64,000 nt of DNA. Source: Plotosus lineatus. Lineage: Eukaryota > Chordata > Actinopteri > Siluriformes > Plotosidae. Below the pieces are notes generated by a model. The model saw nothing but the letters and a program-made list of their open reading frames with translations, was not told where the DNA came from and did no database searches. Position 1 is the first letter of the stretch; each line of letters opens with the position of its first letter. The position numbers and the translations under genes were made by a program. The stretch is taken from positions 17,251,419 to 17,315,418 of the forward strand of contig CM045750.1 in assembly GCA_024760905.1 (NCBI GenBank). Direction: 5' to 3'. Below, piece after piece: positions 34,995 through 46,800 of the stretch.

Positions 34995-35430
34995 GTTGTT
35001 GTAATAAGAGTAATCAATCTGATTATCCGTTTTAATGAACAAAGCCATCCGTGGCCGTCAGTCCATGGGAGTTTATCGGCCGAGCTTTTACGGGAGGGCG
35101 GGATGGCATATGTTTACTTCCGTGTCACTCACAGCGATTGCCTTCCAATCATGGGTGTCTGTGAGCTCATTTGTATGGGAGTGGAGGGGGTGAGCACTTT
35201 CCCTCCGAGTGTGTTAAACCAACCCAAAATACGCATGGTGCCACAATTCGAAAAGAGGCTGGTGGATAGCATTGTATGTCACGGAAGGGGCATGTGCATG
35301 CTTTCCCTTCTCCCTGGTTGCTGGTGGTCTTGTGATAGAAAGGTAATACTTTCCTAGTGGGTGGGAATCGGACATGACTCTATTAGGGAGAAAAAGGGGG
35401 AAAATACAAAAAAAAAAATCAATTTGATTT
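34995..35430 (+). repeat. Family E SINE
   Basis: Ends with 'gtgatagaaaggtaatactt' and 'gtgggtgggaatcggacatg'. The same 3' end occurs at 59575-59690 (+) and, reversed, at 51005-51060. The interior has 'gtgtcactcacagcgattgc'. Confidence 0.7.
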
Positions 35431-35815
35431 GGCAATACACTGGACTCCTCTCTTCAGAGGCCTTAATGGCTTTTTGAGGTACCATCCTCCACTAACATGT
35501 AACCATCCATAGCGATTTGAATGAATTAAACATTACCCGGTGACTCTGCGGTGCCAGTTTGTGTAGTAATGATTCTTCATGCTCCCAGAATCACTCTTTC
35601 ACTGTTCAAGCCCAAATTCTTATTTGTACCATCAGGAAAGAAAAATTCCTTTTGATGGGATAATCTGGATATTGGCCTCGTTTTCATTGCTACATAATGT
35701 TGCTGAGCCTCAACCTCGGCTACTTTGCATGATGGATGCATTGTTTTCTCCTCTGATCTTTTTACTTGAAATGCCCATCACACCGGAAATCTTCACACAT
35801 CAGATCACGTCACGA

Positions 35816-36005
35816 TGGCAGTAGTGGCTGAGTGGATAAGGTGTTGGGTTTCTCATGTGAAGGTCAGTGGTTCGGTACCCACTATCACCACTGTTGGGCC
35901 CTTGAGCTATGCCCTTAACAGCCCTCAATCGCTCAGTTGTTTAAAAAATGTTAATTGTAGATCGCTCTGGATAAGAGTGTTTAGCAAAATGTTGTAAAAA
36001 TGTAA
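35816..36005 (+). repeat. SINE-D copy 2
   Basis: The head 'gtagtggctgagtggataag' is A-box-like and 'ggtcagtggttcggtaccca' B-box-like. It is followed by 'gttgggcccttgagctatgc' and 'cgctctggataagagtgttt'. Confidence 0.82.
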
Positions 36006-36324
36006 CACGATCTATTGATTTAGAGCCCGATGTTTATACTCCCAAAAAGCCCAAAGATTTTTATTCTAATTATTCTTATAAACAATTTATTGACTCATGA
36101 CAACACAGATGTCGGTCCCAATTCTGTAAGATCTCGTTGTTTTGCACGTGTGGAAATGTACTCTGTGTTATTTTATGTTTCAACTTCAAATGTTTACAGT
36201 CTCCAGTTTGACATCACTTAAGATTTTTATCTGACCATAATTCTTATGCGAAGTGTATTTTTCGGTTGTAATCCTTCCAGATTTCAATTATGCATCATAA
36301 AATTGTTAACCCAGTGTTAGCCAT

Positions 36325-36503
36325 CGGGTGAAACGGTGGTGTCCACCTCACTTCAAGAAGGTCCTGGGTTTGAGTCTCAGGCTTTGATCTTTTTTGTGGA
36401 GTTTGCATGTTTTCCTGAACTTGTCTTGGATTCCTCCAGGTATTCTGGTTTCCTTCTACAGTCTGAAAACATGCACATTAGCCTAATTAGGTGTTCCAAA
36501 TTG

Positions 36504-36549
<46 letters not shown>

Positions 36550-36625
36550 TGTGGTTTGGCAAGTGTACACTCAGTGTTGGCTAAGATGGGCTCAAGCTTC
36601 CCAGTGGTATTATCCGAGTTATTTC
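36325..36625 (+). repeat. Family A repeat with internal (GT)n
   Basis: The core 'gtggagtttgcatgttttcc' leads to 'gtgttccaaattgac' and a GT array at 36506-36554, then the 3' end 'ctaagatgggctcaagcttc'. Confidence 0.85.
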
Positions 36626-37195
36626 AGGAAGCCAGTTGTGTTGTTATTTTCTTGTCCATTAATTTGACCTGCGGTGACATCTTTTCTACAATCATGGGAT
36701 CGGTCTTCTCATGTGGTAGTTTAAGAAATGAGAAGGTACTCACTGCATCAGTTAAGATTAAATAATGTGTTTCCAGCTGAAATATATGAATCACTGCTGT
36801 AAATATTCAGTCAAAGCATCGTAAGTATTTGTTCATTCAAATCCGTGTGGTGATTTTTTTTTTTTTTTTTTTTAAATGAAGGTGGTCTATTAACTATTTA
36901 AAACCACAGCTGTCACATCAGAGCATGAGGAATTAAAAAAAGAATGGTAAGAATGGTTAAAAAGGGAGGAGTGCAGCTTATTGAAAATCTGCCTATCTAC
37001 CATGTCGCTGGTCAGAATTTTGACTCGTAAGGATCCTCAGTGTTTGTTGATACCATTCTAGTCAAAGGTTTGGACACAATTACTATTATTTCCAAACTTT
37101 TGAGTAATATTTATGCGTAGAATGACAAGGGTTGTTGCTGTGCCGGTACTCGCCTGCTGAAATCACTGAACACCAAAAATTTCAAATTGTTTCAG
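36626..37195. other. Unassigned stretch
   Basis: Poly-T run at 36856-36873. No gene recognised. Confidence 0.3.
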
Positions 37196-37201
37196 GTACT
37201 A

Positions 37202-38182
37202 CAGTCATCCCTTGAATATTGCGGACAATGTAGACCAGACCTGGCCGCGATATTCGAAAAACCGCGAAGTAGGAAACCCCCCCCCCCCCCCCCCGATTTC
37301 TACCATGTTGTCTCATGTCTATATGTTTTCACGTCTATACGATATCAAGAAGTGTATATTAAGCGTTACACAGTTATATGCATATGTAAATACTGTAATG
37401 TATTATATAATCTAATATATCTATATAATCTATATATAAATACTTTAAGTACTGTACTCACCTCTGACAATACAGTACTGTAGCTCTTCTCTGCGGTGCA
37501 GGACGTTCACAAACACGATACAGTCTGTCTTCCTTTCGGCTTTTTCCCTTTTACTCGGGAGTCGCCACAGAGAATCATCTGATTCGCATGTTTGATTTGG
37601 CAGAGGTTTTTACGTCGGATGCCCTTCCTGTCACAACCCTTTTTAGCAAGGGACAGAAACACGCTGACGACTTTGCAGCTACTCTTTACGAAAGTCAGCA
37701 ATGGTTCTTTTACATGCCTCACACCATAGACAGTGAGAGACATGGCCCGCCTTTGATAACCCAGTTAGCTGCACTAGGGGGGACAGTGACAACCTTGTGG
37801 AGAGTGGGACTCGAACCCCCAACCTTTGGATCAGCAATCCAGCGTCCTTTACCACTAGACCACCACTGCAAGATCACAAAATCACAAAAAATCCCGCGGG
37901 AATGTGCGAGGCAACAGTGTCACGTGTCTAAGCCAATCAGCTTGCGAGATTGAGTTGAGTGGGCGGTCCCTGCCTGAACTGGGGAGGAGGGGCACTTCAG
38001 TCTGTCATTTGGAAACAATGGACGCAGCCTGCCTTGGGTCCCTGCCTTCTGCTTGCTGATATGTGCGTTTAAGTGCGAATTTTGAATTTTTTATGAATAT
38101 GTTTTAATTTTATTTTTTTATTAAAATACCGCTATGTACCAAGATCGCAATGCACAAATCACAAAGTGGCAAGGGATGACTG
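37202..38182. mobile_element. TA-flanked short DNA element containing a SINE
   Basis: Perfect 13-bp inverted ends: cagtcatcccttg (37202-37214) and caagggatgactg (38170-38182), flanked by TA on each side. A poly-C tract lies near 37279-37294. A SINE-B/LINE-tail chimera is inserted at about 37515-37868. No transposase. Confidence 0.85.
37515..37868 (-). repeat. SINE-B variant with an RTE-like 3' tail, antisense
   Basis: The reverse complement has the SINE-B head and body (A box region 'tggtctagtggtaaaggacg', 'gttatcaaaggcgggccatg', 'catgtaaaagaaccattgct'). The 3' end is 'ggcatccgacgtaaaaacct' and 'cagatgattctctgtggcga', matching the RTE-like LINE end instead of the family A-type end of the other SINE-B copies. 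Confidence 0.85.
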
Positions 38183-38214
38183 TATTCATTTTATGAACAT
38201 GTATACATAAAGTT

Positions 38215-38430
38215 ATCATCATCATCTTCCTCCTCCACTTAATACGGGGTCGGGTTGCGGGGGCAGCAGCCTGAACAATGAGGTCCAGACATCTCTCTCT
38301 CCAGCCACTTTCTTCAGTTTTTCCAGCGGGATGCTGAGGTGTTTCCAAACCTGCCAAGAGACATAGTCCCTCCAGCGTGTTCTGGGTCGACCCTGGGGTC
38401 TCTTCCCGGCTGGACATGCCCGAAAAACCT
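38215..38430 (-). mobile_element. Non-LTR retrotransposon 3' tail, antisense
   Basis: The reverse complement contains 'gggcatgtccagccgggaag', 'agaccccagggtcgaccc' and 'actatgtctcttggcaggtt', with the end 'ccgcaacccgaccccgtatt'. Same family as 610-1045. 5'-truncated. Confidence 0.75.
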
Positions 38431-38748
38431 CACGCAGCCTGGTTAGTTAGTTTTCTGGGGTGGATAGAGAGTTCATAGGCTGACTGTAGGATGTTCAAAT
38501 GTGGTTTAATTTTCAACATGGTCTTCCCCGAGGTCTGCACACTTCTTCACTTCGTGCTGTGGAGCCTGGGTGCTGTTGGTATAGAAGCTCTCAGGTTTCA
38601 TTGGTACTTCTTTGCCAAACCTTGCATATTAGAATTTAAAGTCCTGTGTACATAGCTTTCATTTCAAACCATAGCTTGTCAGTCAGACCTTTACTGAGAA
38701 TGCGATCACATTGCAGTGTTGACAGATCTATTATTCCCCCATTTGCTG

Positions 38749-38756
38749 TATAAAAG
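38749..38756 (+). promoter_or_regulatory. TATA box candidate
   Basis: tataaaag, 129 bases before the first coding ATG of the formin gene. It could drive a proximal transcript. The sequence alone does not prove use. Confidence 0.35.
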
Positions 38757-38852
38757 CTTTGTTACTTCATTCACCACTCGCTGTTTGCCACTGTGTTAAG
38801 TCTTGTGCTCTTTTTAACTCCACCAGATAAAAGCCAAGTAGAAGAATAGCAG

Positions 38853-38906
38853 ATGTTACGAAGACACGGTTTGCTGCAATATCTATGTGCATTCACCTCG
38901 ACGTAG
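38853..38906 (+). other. Upstream ORF overlapping the formin start
   Basis: An ATG at 38853 opens 17 codons ending with TAG at 38904-38906, in a different frame from and overlapping the ATG at 38885. If the transcript includes it, it would favour initiation at the downstream Kozak-consistent ATG at 38975. Confidence 0.4.
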
Positions 38907-39337
38907 ATCCCAAGGAATCCCGGGTCTTTCATGGAACAGTGTCTGGAATTGACAAAAGCCAGGAAGTAACAGCCATGGACATTTCTCAAATCTCTCCACC
39001 TCTGATTCCTCCTCCTCCTCCCCCTCCTCCACCACCACCACCTCCTCCTCCACCTCCACCGCCTTGTGTTGAGGCCTCCATCAGCCGACGTGGCTGTGTG
39101 CAAAAGCAACGGCTCCGCAACCTGAACTGGGAACGTATTCCTAAGGAGCGGGTCGAAGGTCGCAAGAGTGTGTGGAGCAGCGCGTTGACAGCCAGTGAAG
39201 ATGATGACTTCTCCATTGATCTGCGCTCTCTGGATGAGCTGTTTGGTCAAAAGGAGGCGCATAAAACAGAAAGAAGCGACAGTTTCAACTACAGTCTGCG
39301 GCGTTGCAGATCCCCACAGAAAACCGGCAGTGAGAAG
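38885..39337 (+). CDS. fhdc1: Formin exon 1: N-terminus, FH1, start of FH2
   Basis: Encodes residues 1-151, ending in phase 0 at aag|gtaatg. Two in-frame starts are possible. ATG 38885 has a weak context (atctATGt); ATG 38975 (codon 31) has agccATGg, close to Kozak ideal, and reads [12 protein letters not shown] directly into the polyproline run. The single proline block has no interrupting residues, so profilin-binding capacity is limited to one track. Residues 73-100 ([19 protein letters not shown]) begin the FH2 lasso with Trp82. [19 protein letters not shown] fits the FH2 N-terminal 'EELFG' region. Confidence 0.9.
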
Positions 39338-40197
39338 GTAATGCTTTTCTTCAATTCCTATGTGAGACTGCCTGGTTTAGCATGTTGAGGATTATTCATT
39401 CAGTCATTTTCTGTAACGGCTTAGTCCTAATTAGGGTCACGGGAAGGCTGGCGCCCATCCAAGCCGACTCCGAGCGAGGGAAGAGTACACCCTGGGCCGC
39501 TCGTCAGGCCATCGCAGGGCAGAAACACACTGACGGCTTTGCAGCTACTCTTGTCAAAAGTCAGCAATGGTTCTTTTACATGAACCTCTCACCATTGACA
39601 GTGAGAGACATGGCCGGCCTTTGATAACCCAGTTAGCTGCACTGGGGGACAGTGACAACATTGTGCAGAGTGGCACTCGAACCCCCAACCTTAGGATCAG
39701 CGATCCAGCACCTATACCACCAGGCCACCACTGCCATGTTGAGGGTTACAATTCGAATAAAACTTGATGAAATTTGAGAAAAGTTTGCCTTAATAGGGGG
39801 TGACATGGTGGCATAGTGGTTAGTATGTCTGCCTCACAGCAAGAAGGTCCTGTGTTCAAGTCCCAGGCTTGGTGTGGGCATTTCTGTGTAAAGTTTAAAT
39901 GTTCTTCCTGGACTTGCATCGGTTTTTCTTTCTGGTATTCTGGTTTCCTTGTACAGGCTAAAGACATGAACATCAGGCTAATTTCCTGTTTCAAAATGCC
40001 CCGAAGTGTGAATGAGAGTGTGAATGGTTGTGCACAGTGATTAGTTCGCATGTCCTTCTCACAGAAAAAGTCCTGGTGAGGGTGTTTCTGTGTGGCGTTT
40101 AAATGTTCTCCCTGTTCTTGTATGGCCTTCCACTGGGCACTTCAGTTTCCTCCCACAGTCCAAGACATGCATATTAGGCTATTCTGAGTTTCCCCAT

Positions 40198-40240
<43 letters not shown>

Positions 40241-41665
40241 TGGACTGGCGAGCTGTTTAGGGTACAGTAACCCCCCGTCCATTCGTGGTTCAGTGATCGT
40301 ATACATAGATCCCGAATACTCACGGATTAGCGGCAAACCCAGAAGTTACTGGCACGTGATTTTTAAATTTAGCCAATGGCTGAGAGCTTTTGTTTCTCCC
40401 TCCTGTTGATTGGTTGCAGATGATGTGTACACCTCTTTTTCCTCCTTCGCACACATATTGTCAATGTAATTGTTTGAATTGTGAATTCACGTTTTTTTTA
40501 GTGTGTTTTTAATGATTATTTAAGCCCGATGATGTCACTCAAACGCCCTGCATCTTCTCTAGCTTCTGGTGAGGAGCCGAAGCACTTTATTTATTAATAA
40601 ATATTATCACAGTACAAAATTTAAAAAGTTTTACTTAATTATTACTACATTTTACTGCAGTATTACTGAGGAAGACTGTGTATAGGATGTTTTTAAGATA
40701 TTTTATACATATTTTAGCGTGTGTAATATCATACGCAGGATTTTAAAACCACATCAACTCACGGATTTTCATGATCCATGGGAAGGGGCGGTACGCAACC
40801 CCACAAATAACAGGGGGTTACTGTATATCGCACCTTTTACCAAGTGTCATCTGTGATGGCAATAAGCGCTTTAGCGAATGAGTGGGTGTTTCTCTGCCTG
40901 TCTCTGTCTCAGTAGGAAATTTTTGTAAATACCCTTTCTAGTATAAAGACTCACTGCTTCATGATAATATAGTCTTTTAAAAGTAGACAATCATCAGTAA
41001 CCGTTAAATTAATATAACTGGAGCTCCAAAGTTCCTGAAATTGTAAGGTTTATTACTTTCTTACATTATTATACCACCCTGACTTTGTTGTTAATTTGCA
41101 GGTCTCTCTGCTCGATCCAAAGCGCAGCATGAATGTTGGGATCTTCCTGCGCCAGTTCAAAACGTAAGGACCCAGTTAACTTCTCACACTTCCTGTGAAA
41201 CACAAACTCGCTACGTGATATCTTTGTCTGCAGATGGAGGAACTGGAGGTGTCCTGTATTGCACTGTGAAAGGAAGCGCTGAGCATTTGCGATGGACAGC
41301 GGGGCAGTGTGTTTGTTTTTGAGTTGTGGATTACCCCCTTGATGAGTGACAGGAGTGTGAATAGGAAGGAGTGAAGGAGCACGGTGCTGGGTTGTTTTTT
41401 TTTTGGTTTTCCCCCCACGACATCATAAATGAACGGTTGGATTTTGACACTCACGGGAAGGTCAAAGGTTATGTCTGCTTTAAACCACAAACCCATATAA
41501 ACTGTGAGGGAGCTAACAGGAAGTCTGGTGATCTATTTATCTGTTGAGTTTGTCTGAGTATTGATCACTTATTTATACAAGGGTCGCTGAGAGCCTGGAG
41601 CAGATCTATGATCAAGAGCAGGGTACACTAGAGGGTTAATACACTGTCTCTCTCTCTCTCACACA

Positions 41666-41713
<48 letters not shown>

Positions 41714-43762
41714 GGGGCAATTGGTTGAATGTACATGTCTGGACTGTGGGAGGAAACCAGAGAATCAGAGACCTTGCCGAGCCCGGGATTCAAACTCAGG
41801 ACCTCAGCACTTTGAGGTGGATGCGCTAACCACGACACCATTGTGCCGCCCCCGTTCTTTTCCAAATCACTGCGCTAGGAAAATACTCAATGTGTGGGTG
41901 TGACGGCGAAACAAGATCTCGTTTTAATTAGCAGCATGTATGCAGTACACACAAACCCGGCTTTCAACCAGAATTTCAAAGCATCCTTTTACACGTATTT
42001 ATTTATTCTGGTAATCTAGATGGTAAAGCATGAAATCCTTGATATACAAACCCTCCTGCATTCTTACATCTGTGCTTTACAAGAAAACTCCTTGTTATGA
42101 AAATGCCATTATACACCATCGCAATTGTTCGACTTTTTCTCACAACTGAGTGGAGTAATAGATTCCAGTGCTCAGGTTACAGTGCATTTAAGGAACTGGC
42201 TTAAAGTACTGTTGTTAATACTGATGACTGTGAGTGCGAGGATACACGAGTTTGCTCAAAGTCAAGATGAACCTTTCTGCTCATTTTTGTTTTCCATGAT
42301 AAATAATCATTGTCGCGATCAACAGTCGATACAACTACAGTACTTCAAGCACTTGGAATTGCCGGTCTTTCTTTCTTTCTTTTTTCTTTTTGTTGGTTTG
42401 TATGCTTTCGTGCCCTTGCTTGTACACTGAATGTGTATATGGTGCTTCTTGTCCGAATACAATACTAGAGCGGCTTTGCCGGCACTGATGTTTGTTCGAA
42501 CTTGCTCTAAGGAGCATGATGAAGTCATGCACATGCAGGCAAAAGTATTGTTTCCATTCGCTGCCTGTTTATATACCCGACCGCACAAGCTATTAGGTAA
42601 AGAGATTTTTAAAGCATTTGGAGCATTCTCAATTATTAAAATTGTATTCTGTCCTCATGGCTAGTAAGATGGCCTTTGTGTTACTTTTGTACCTTTTCAT
42701 TTTGTCTTATTACTCGCGCCTAAAGCTCACTATTATTCCCTTTATATAAACAGTTACAGGCTAATGATGAGCTAATGCTTTTTTGCGACGTGAAAGAGCC
42801 ACCTGCATGTACAGTCTCACGCAAGAGGGCGAAAAAAATATTTAGCATATAGCGATAATGTGTACAGTATAAAATGATCAAGTTAATCATACATTATTCT
42901 TGTGACAAAGTGATGTCACCCAATGGCCCTGACATGATCTCTCATTTCCTACGCAGGCTCCGGTTTCCTCTCACAAACACATCCACATTTGGCTAATTGG
43001 ATATTATCAATTGGCCCCAGGTGTGACTATCTGGTGATGGTCTGTAGAGCTGTACAGGGTGAACCCCGTCATCGCCCAGAATGGGCTGGGATGGGCGCTG
43101 TCCCGTGAAAAAGGAAAGTGTTTTAGATCATTTTTTTGTTTTGTGTTTTGTTGAGGTTTTTTTTTTGTTGTTGCATAATTGGCTGTGTTTTTGCGACATT
43201 TTCCATAACTTCCCCCATATTCTTCCTTAATTTCCTTATTTTTTTAAAAAGCCATGATGCATTGAAGCTGCATTAATTGAACTCATATGTATGTATGTGT
43301 GTCCTGAAATACCATCTGTATGTGTGTGTACAGACACTCCCCAGCTTACTAATGAGTTAGGTTCTGGACGGCCGTTCTTAGATGAATTTGTTTGAGTCGT
43401 TACAGGGCATTCTTTAGAGGGGAACGTATGTTTAAACCTTGTATAAGTCACCTATACAAGTTTGTACTGTATACAATTCTCTCTCTCTCTCTCTCTCTCT
43501 CCCCATAATCATCTATACATTATCAATATCGTGTTTAAACTCCTGGTTCCTCTTAAGCACAGCACAGTGGATCTGATCAGATTTACAGAGAGTTTCACTC
43601 TTATCCAGTTCATTATAATACTGGAGTCACTTTGTTTCTTCTTTGAAAGTTTTGGCACCAGTTTAGAAATGTGTAGTTCTGCTTCTCTTCCCAGAAGGTG
43701 TAAGGCATGTATCAGCCACGCCCCCCTCTGCTGGAGCTTATTATTAAGTGTACAAAATACTA

Positions 43763-43818
<56 letters not shown>

Positions 43819-46800
43819 ATTATTTATATATATAATATACACTGTATATCACACACACACACACACCGTTGTGTTAAAAAATAGCAGTCTGTTTACAACA
43901 TGAATAAAGTTTAAAATCTATATGACTTATTTCCATATGCACAAATGTATTGGGAATAAGACGCATTCTATTCCAAATCAAAAAATTAAACATGATTCCG
44001 TTCAAGAAATCAAAGAAAAGTGATTATTGGACTGTTCAAAACAAAGGCAGGGTCTACATTCTTCTTCACAAACTCAAACATTCACTGTAGAAACTGAAAA
44101 ATGGTTCAAGACTTTGCTTTCCTTTGAATCAGTAAACTAATATTTAATTGTATAACCACTGTTTGCGAATCGCTGTACGTCTGTGTTGCATGGAGTCAAC
44201 CAACTTCTGGCACCCGTGAGCAGGTTTTCGAACCCAGGATGATTGGACTACAGTCCACAGTTATTCTGTAGTTCTTGCTTTTGCCTCAGAAGCTGCATTT
44301 TTGATGTCACCCCACAAGTGCTGTATGGGATTAAGGTTAGGGATCAGGCCGTCTCTCCACTATGTCAATCTTTTTATTTTTTATTTATTTATTTATTTAC
44401 TTATGGAACCAAGACGTTGCCCATTTACTGGTGTGTTTGTGGTCATCGCCAAGGCCATTTCCTCTTCAGCATAAGGCAGCACAGCTTCAAGTATTCTGAT
44501 CTATTCAAACTGTCCATGATCCCTGGTATGTGATAAATAGGCCCAACACCGTAGCCTGAGAAACATCCCATATCGTGATGCTTGCACCGTCATGCTTCAC
44601 TGTCTTCAATGTACTGTGGCTTCAGTTCGGTGTTTGGGGTCATCTAACAAACTGGCTCCAGCCACTAGACCCAAAAAAGAACAGTCTTACTTTCATCAAT
44701 TCACAAAATATTGGTTGTCTTTAGGCCAGTCAGTGTGCTCTTTGGCAAATTGTAATCTCTTCAGCACGACCCCCACCCCCAAACAGTCAGACTATGTTGA
44801 GGCTTCTTGCTAGTAGCTTAGACCTTCTGTGCTCTTCCTGCAGATGATTGTTGGCTGAGTCCTTGCCATTTTGGCTCTTCTTTGATCTTTCAGATGGTAG
44901 ATTTTCGGGTAGATTAAACAAGGGCAATAATTGGCTCATGTTTTTCAAATAATGAATGACATCACTAATTGAACTCCACACCGCTGTTATTTTGAACATG
45001 CAACAGAGTCAGCAGCACACAATGCCACATGTTAAGTTCCAGACTGATATTGTCGCACCATCACCGCAGATGCCGGACCTCCTTCTTGCAGGCTGACTTG
45101 TTATCTGTATTCAAACCTATGAGGAGGTTGGTGTTGGTGAATTTGAGGATGGTGTTGCTTGTGTTAGTGGGATGACAGGTTGTGTATGAAGAGGAAGGGG
45201 CTAAGAATACACTCCTGTGGTATTTCGGTGTTCAGGGTGAGAGTGGAGGCAATGGGTTCTCCTATCCTGACATTCCAAGGTCTGTTGCTGAGAAAGTATC
45301 CGGTATCCAGGTGCACAGTAAGCTTCCTCGGCCCAAATTGTCCAACGTCTGAACAGTTTATGGGGTTGGACAGTGTTAATAGAAGAGCTGAAGTCTACGA
45401 ACAGCATCCTCACATAGGAGTTTCTGCTGTCCAGGTGTGGAGGGCTGAATTGATAGTATCTTCTGTTGACCTGTTTGCTCTGTATGCAAACTGATTTGGC
45501 TCAAGATCAGCAGGAACGGCAACCTTGATGTGAGACAAGACAAGTCTCTCGAACATTTGGTTATGATGGGGGTGAGGACAACTGCGTGGTAGTTGTTTAG
45601 GCAGCTTGCTGTGCTCTTCTTGGGCACTTGAATGATGGTGGCTGTTTTGAGACAAGTGGGAACCATGCATTGCAGTAGCGAGAGGTTAAAGATGGTGGTG
45701 AAAATCCCCTCGAATTGATCTGCACATGCTTTCAGCACCCTCTGTTACTCCAGCTGCACCAGTGAAGAGTGTTTTGGGTGCCAAAGACTCACTGATGTAC
45801 ATTGGGAGTAAAGGTAATGCAGTGGTAGTCTGCATTGCAGCTTGCTATGTATGTATGGGGCTGGCTAACCAGCAGGACCAGTCAGGTGGTTTTAAAGTCA
45901 TGGCTGATTGGTGTTCATTTTTTCAAGTTTGTTCTGTTCCTTGGAACAGTACACCTAAGGACATTGGGTTCTGCTGATTGAGCATTATGTTTGTTTATCT
46001 GTTTTTTTTTTTGTTTTGTTTTTTTTCTCGTCCTGCTATTATGACGACTAGAGGTTTATTTTCTGTCTGCCACACTGATAAGTTTGAGAAACCTGACAGA
46101 GTTTAAAAGAGCCCAAAACGGGTGAACTGGAACTGGAGTTCGTACCTTTTTGTGTTTTCTTCTTTGCCACACTTTCTTCCCTTTCTTGTTTAATAAAGCC
46201 TGAGATAGTGTTGTATCCCCTGGAGAGTTATCTCCTGCTGTAACATTTTATCCGCACAAATACAATACATGTTGATGTCATTAAAAGTGATGTCATTTTC
46301 ACATGAGCTGTTTTCTTTCTCCGCAGTCCTGCGAGGGAGATTGTGGAGGATGTGAGGCGAGGGACTGGAGACCGGCACGGAGCAGAAAAACTGGCTGAGC
46401 TCTGCAAACTCCTGCCGGATAGTGAAGAGGTACCACTTGTGTATATATCCTTACCTCAGCCTAGATTATATTACATTATGCATAGGTTTGTTGTCCGCTT
46501 TCTTCGACATGTCATTAATAATAACGGTCCCACTACGCTAGCCTGATTACAGCTCATGAAAGGTATATTTGTGCATTTTAGAATCAGAATGGTTCAGAGT
46601 CATAGCTCTGTACGAGTGCACCCCCAGGTTTAGAGGATTAGTTTGTTTTTGTTTATCGCAGTATTTAAAATATTGTCACTTTTATGGGTTTTTAAATTAA
46701 CCATACGTGTTAAATTTCTAGAATTATGTAGTGCCAGAGTTGTTTTCAATCTGTACTAATTTCAAAGTTTAGTACAAAACACAGAGTTATAGCCCTACTA

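Noticed and set aside
34980..35357. 125-codon + frame as an exon
   Set aside because: It lies within a Family E SINE whose other copies (50995, 59305) share the same DNA without keeping the frame.
41176..41496. 106-codon minus frame in intron 2
   Set aside because: No recognised product and it overlaps the edge of formin exon 2 flanking sequence. Expected by chance.
45376..45738. Independent host gene encoding an RT-like protein
   Set aside because: Segments in different frames reassemble in the order of an L2/CR1-type RT, so this is a decayed LINE.
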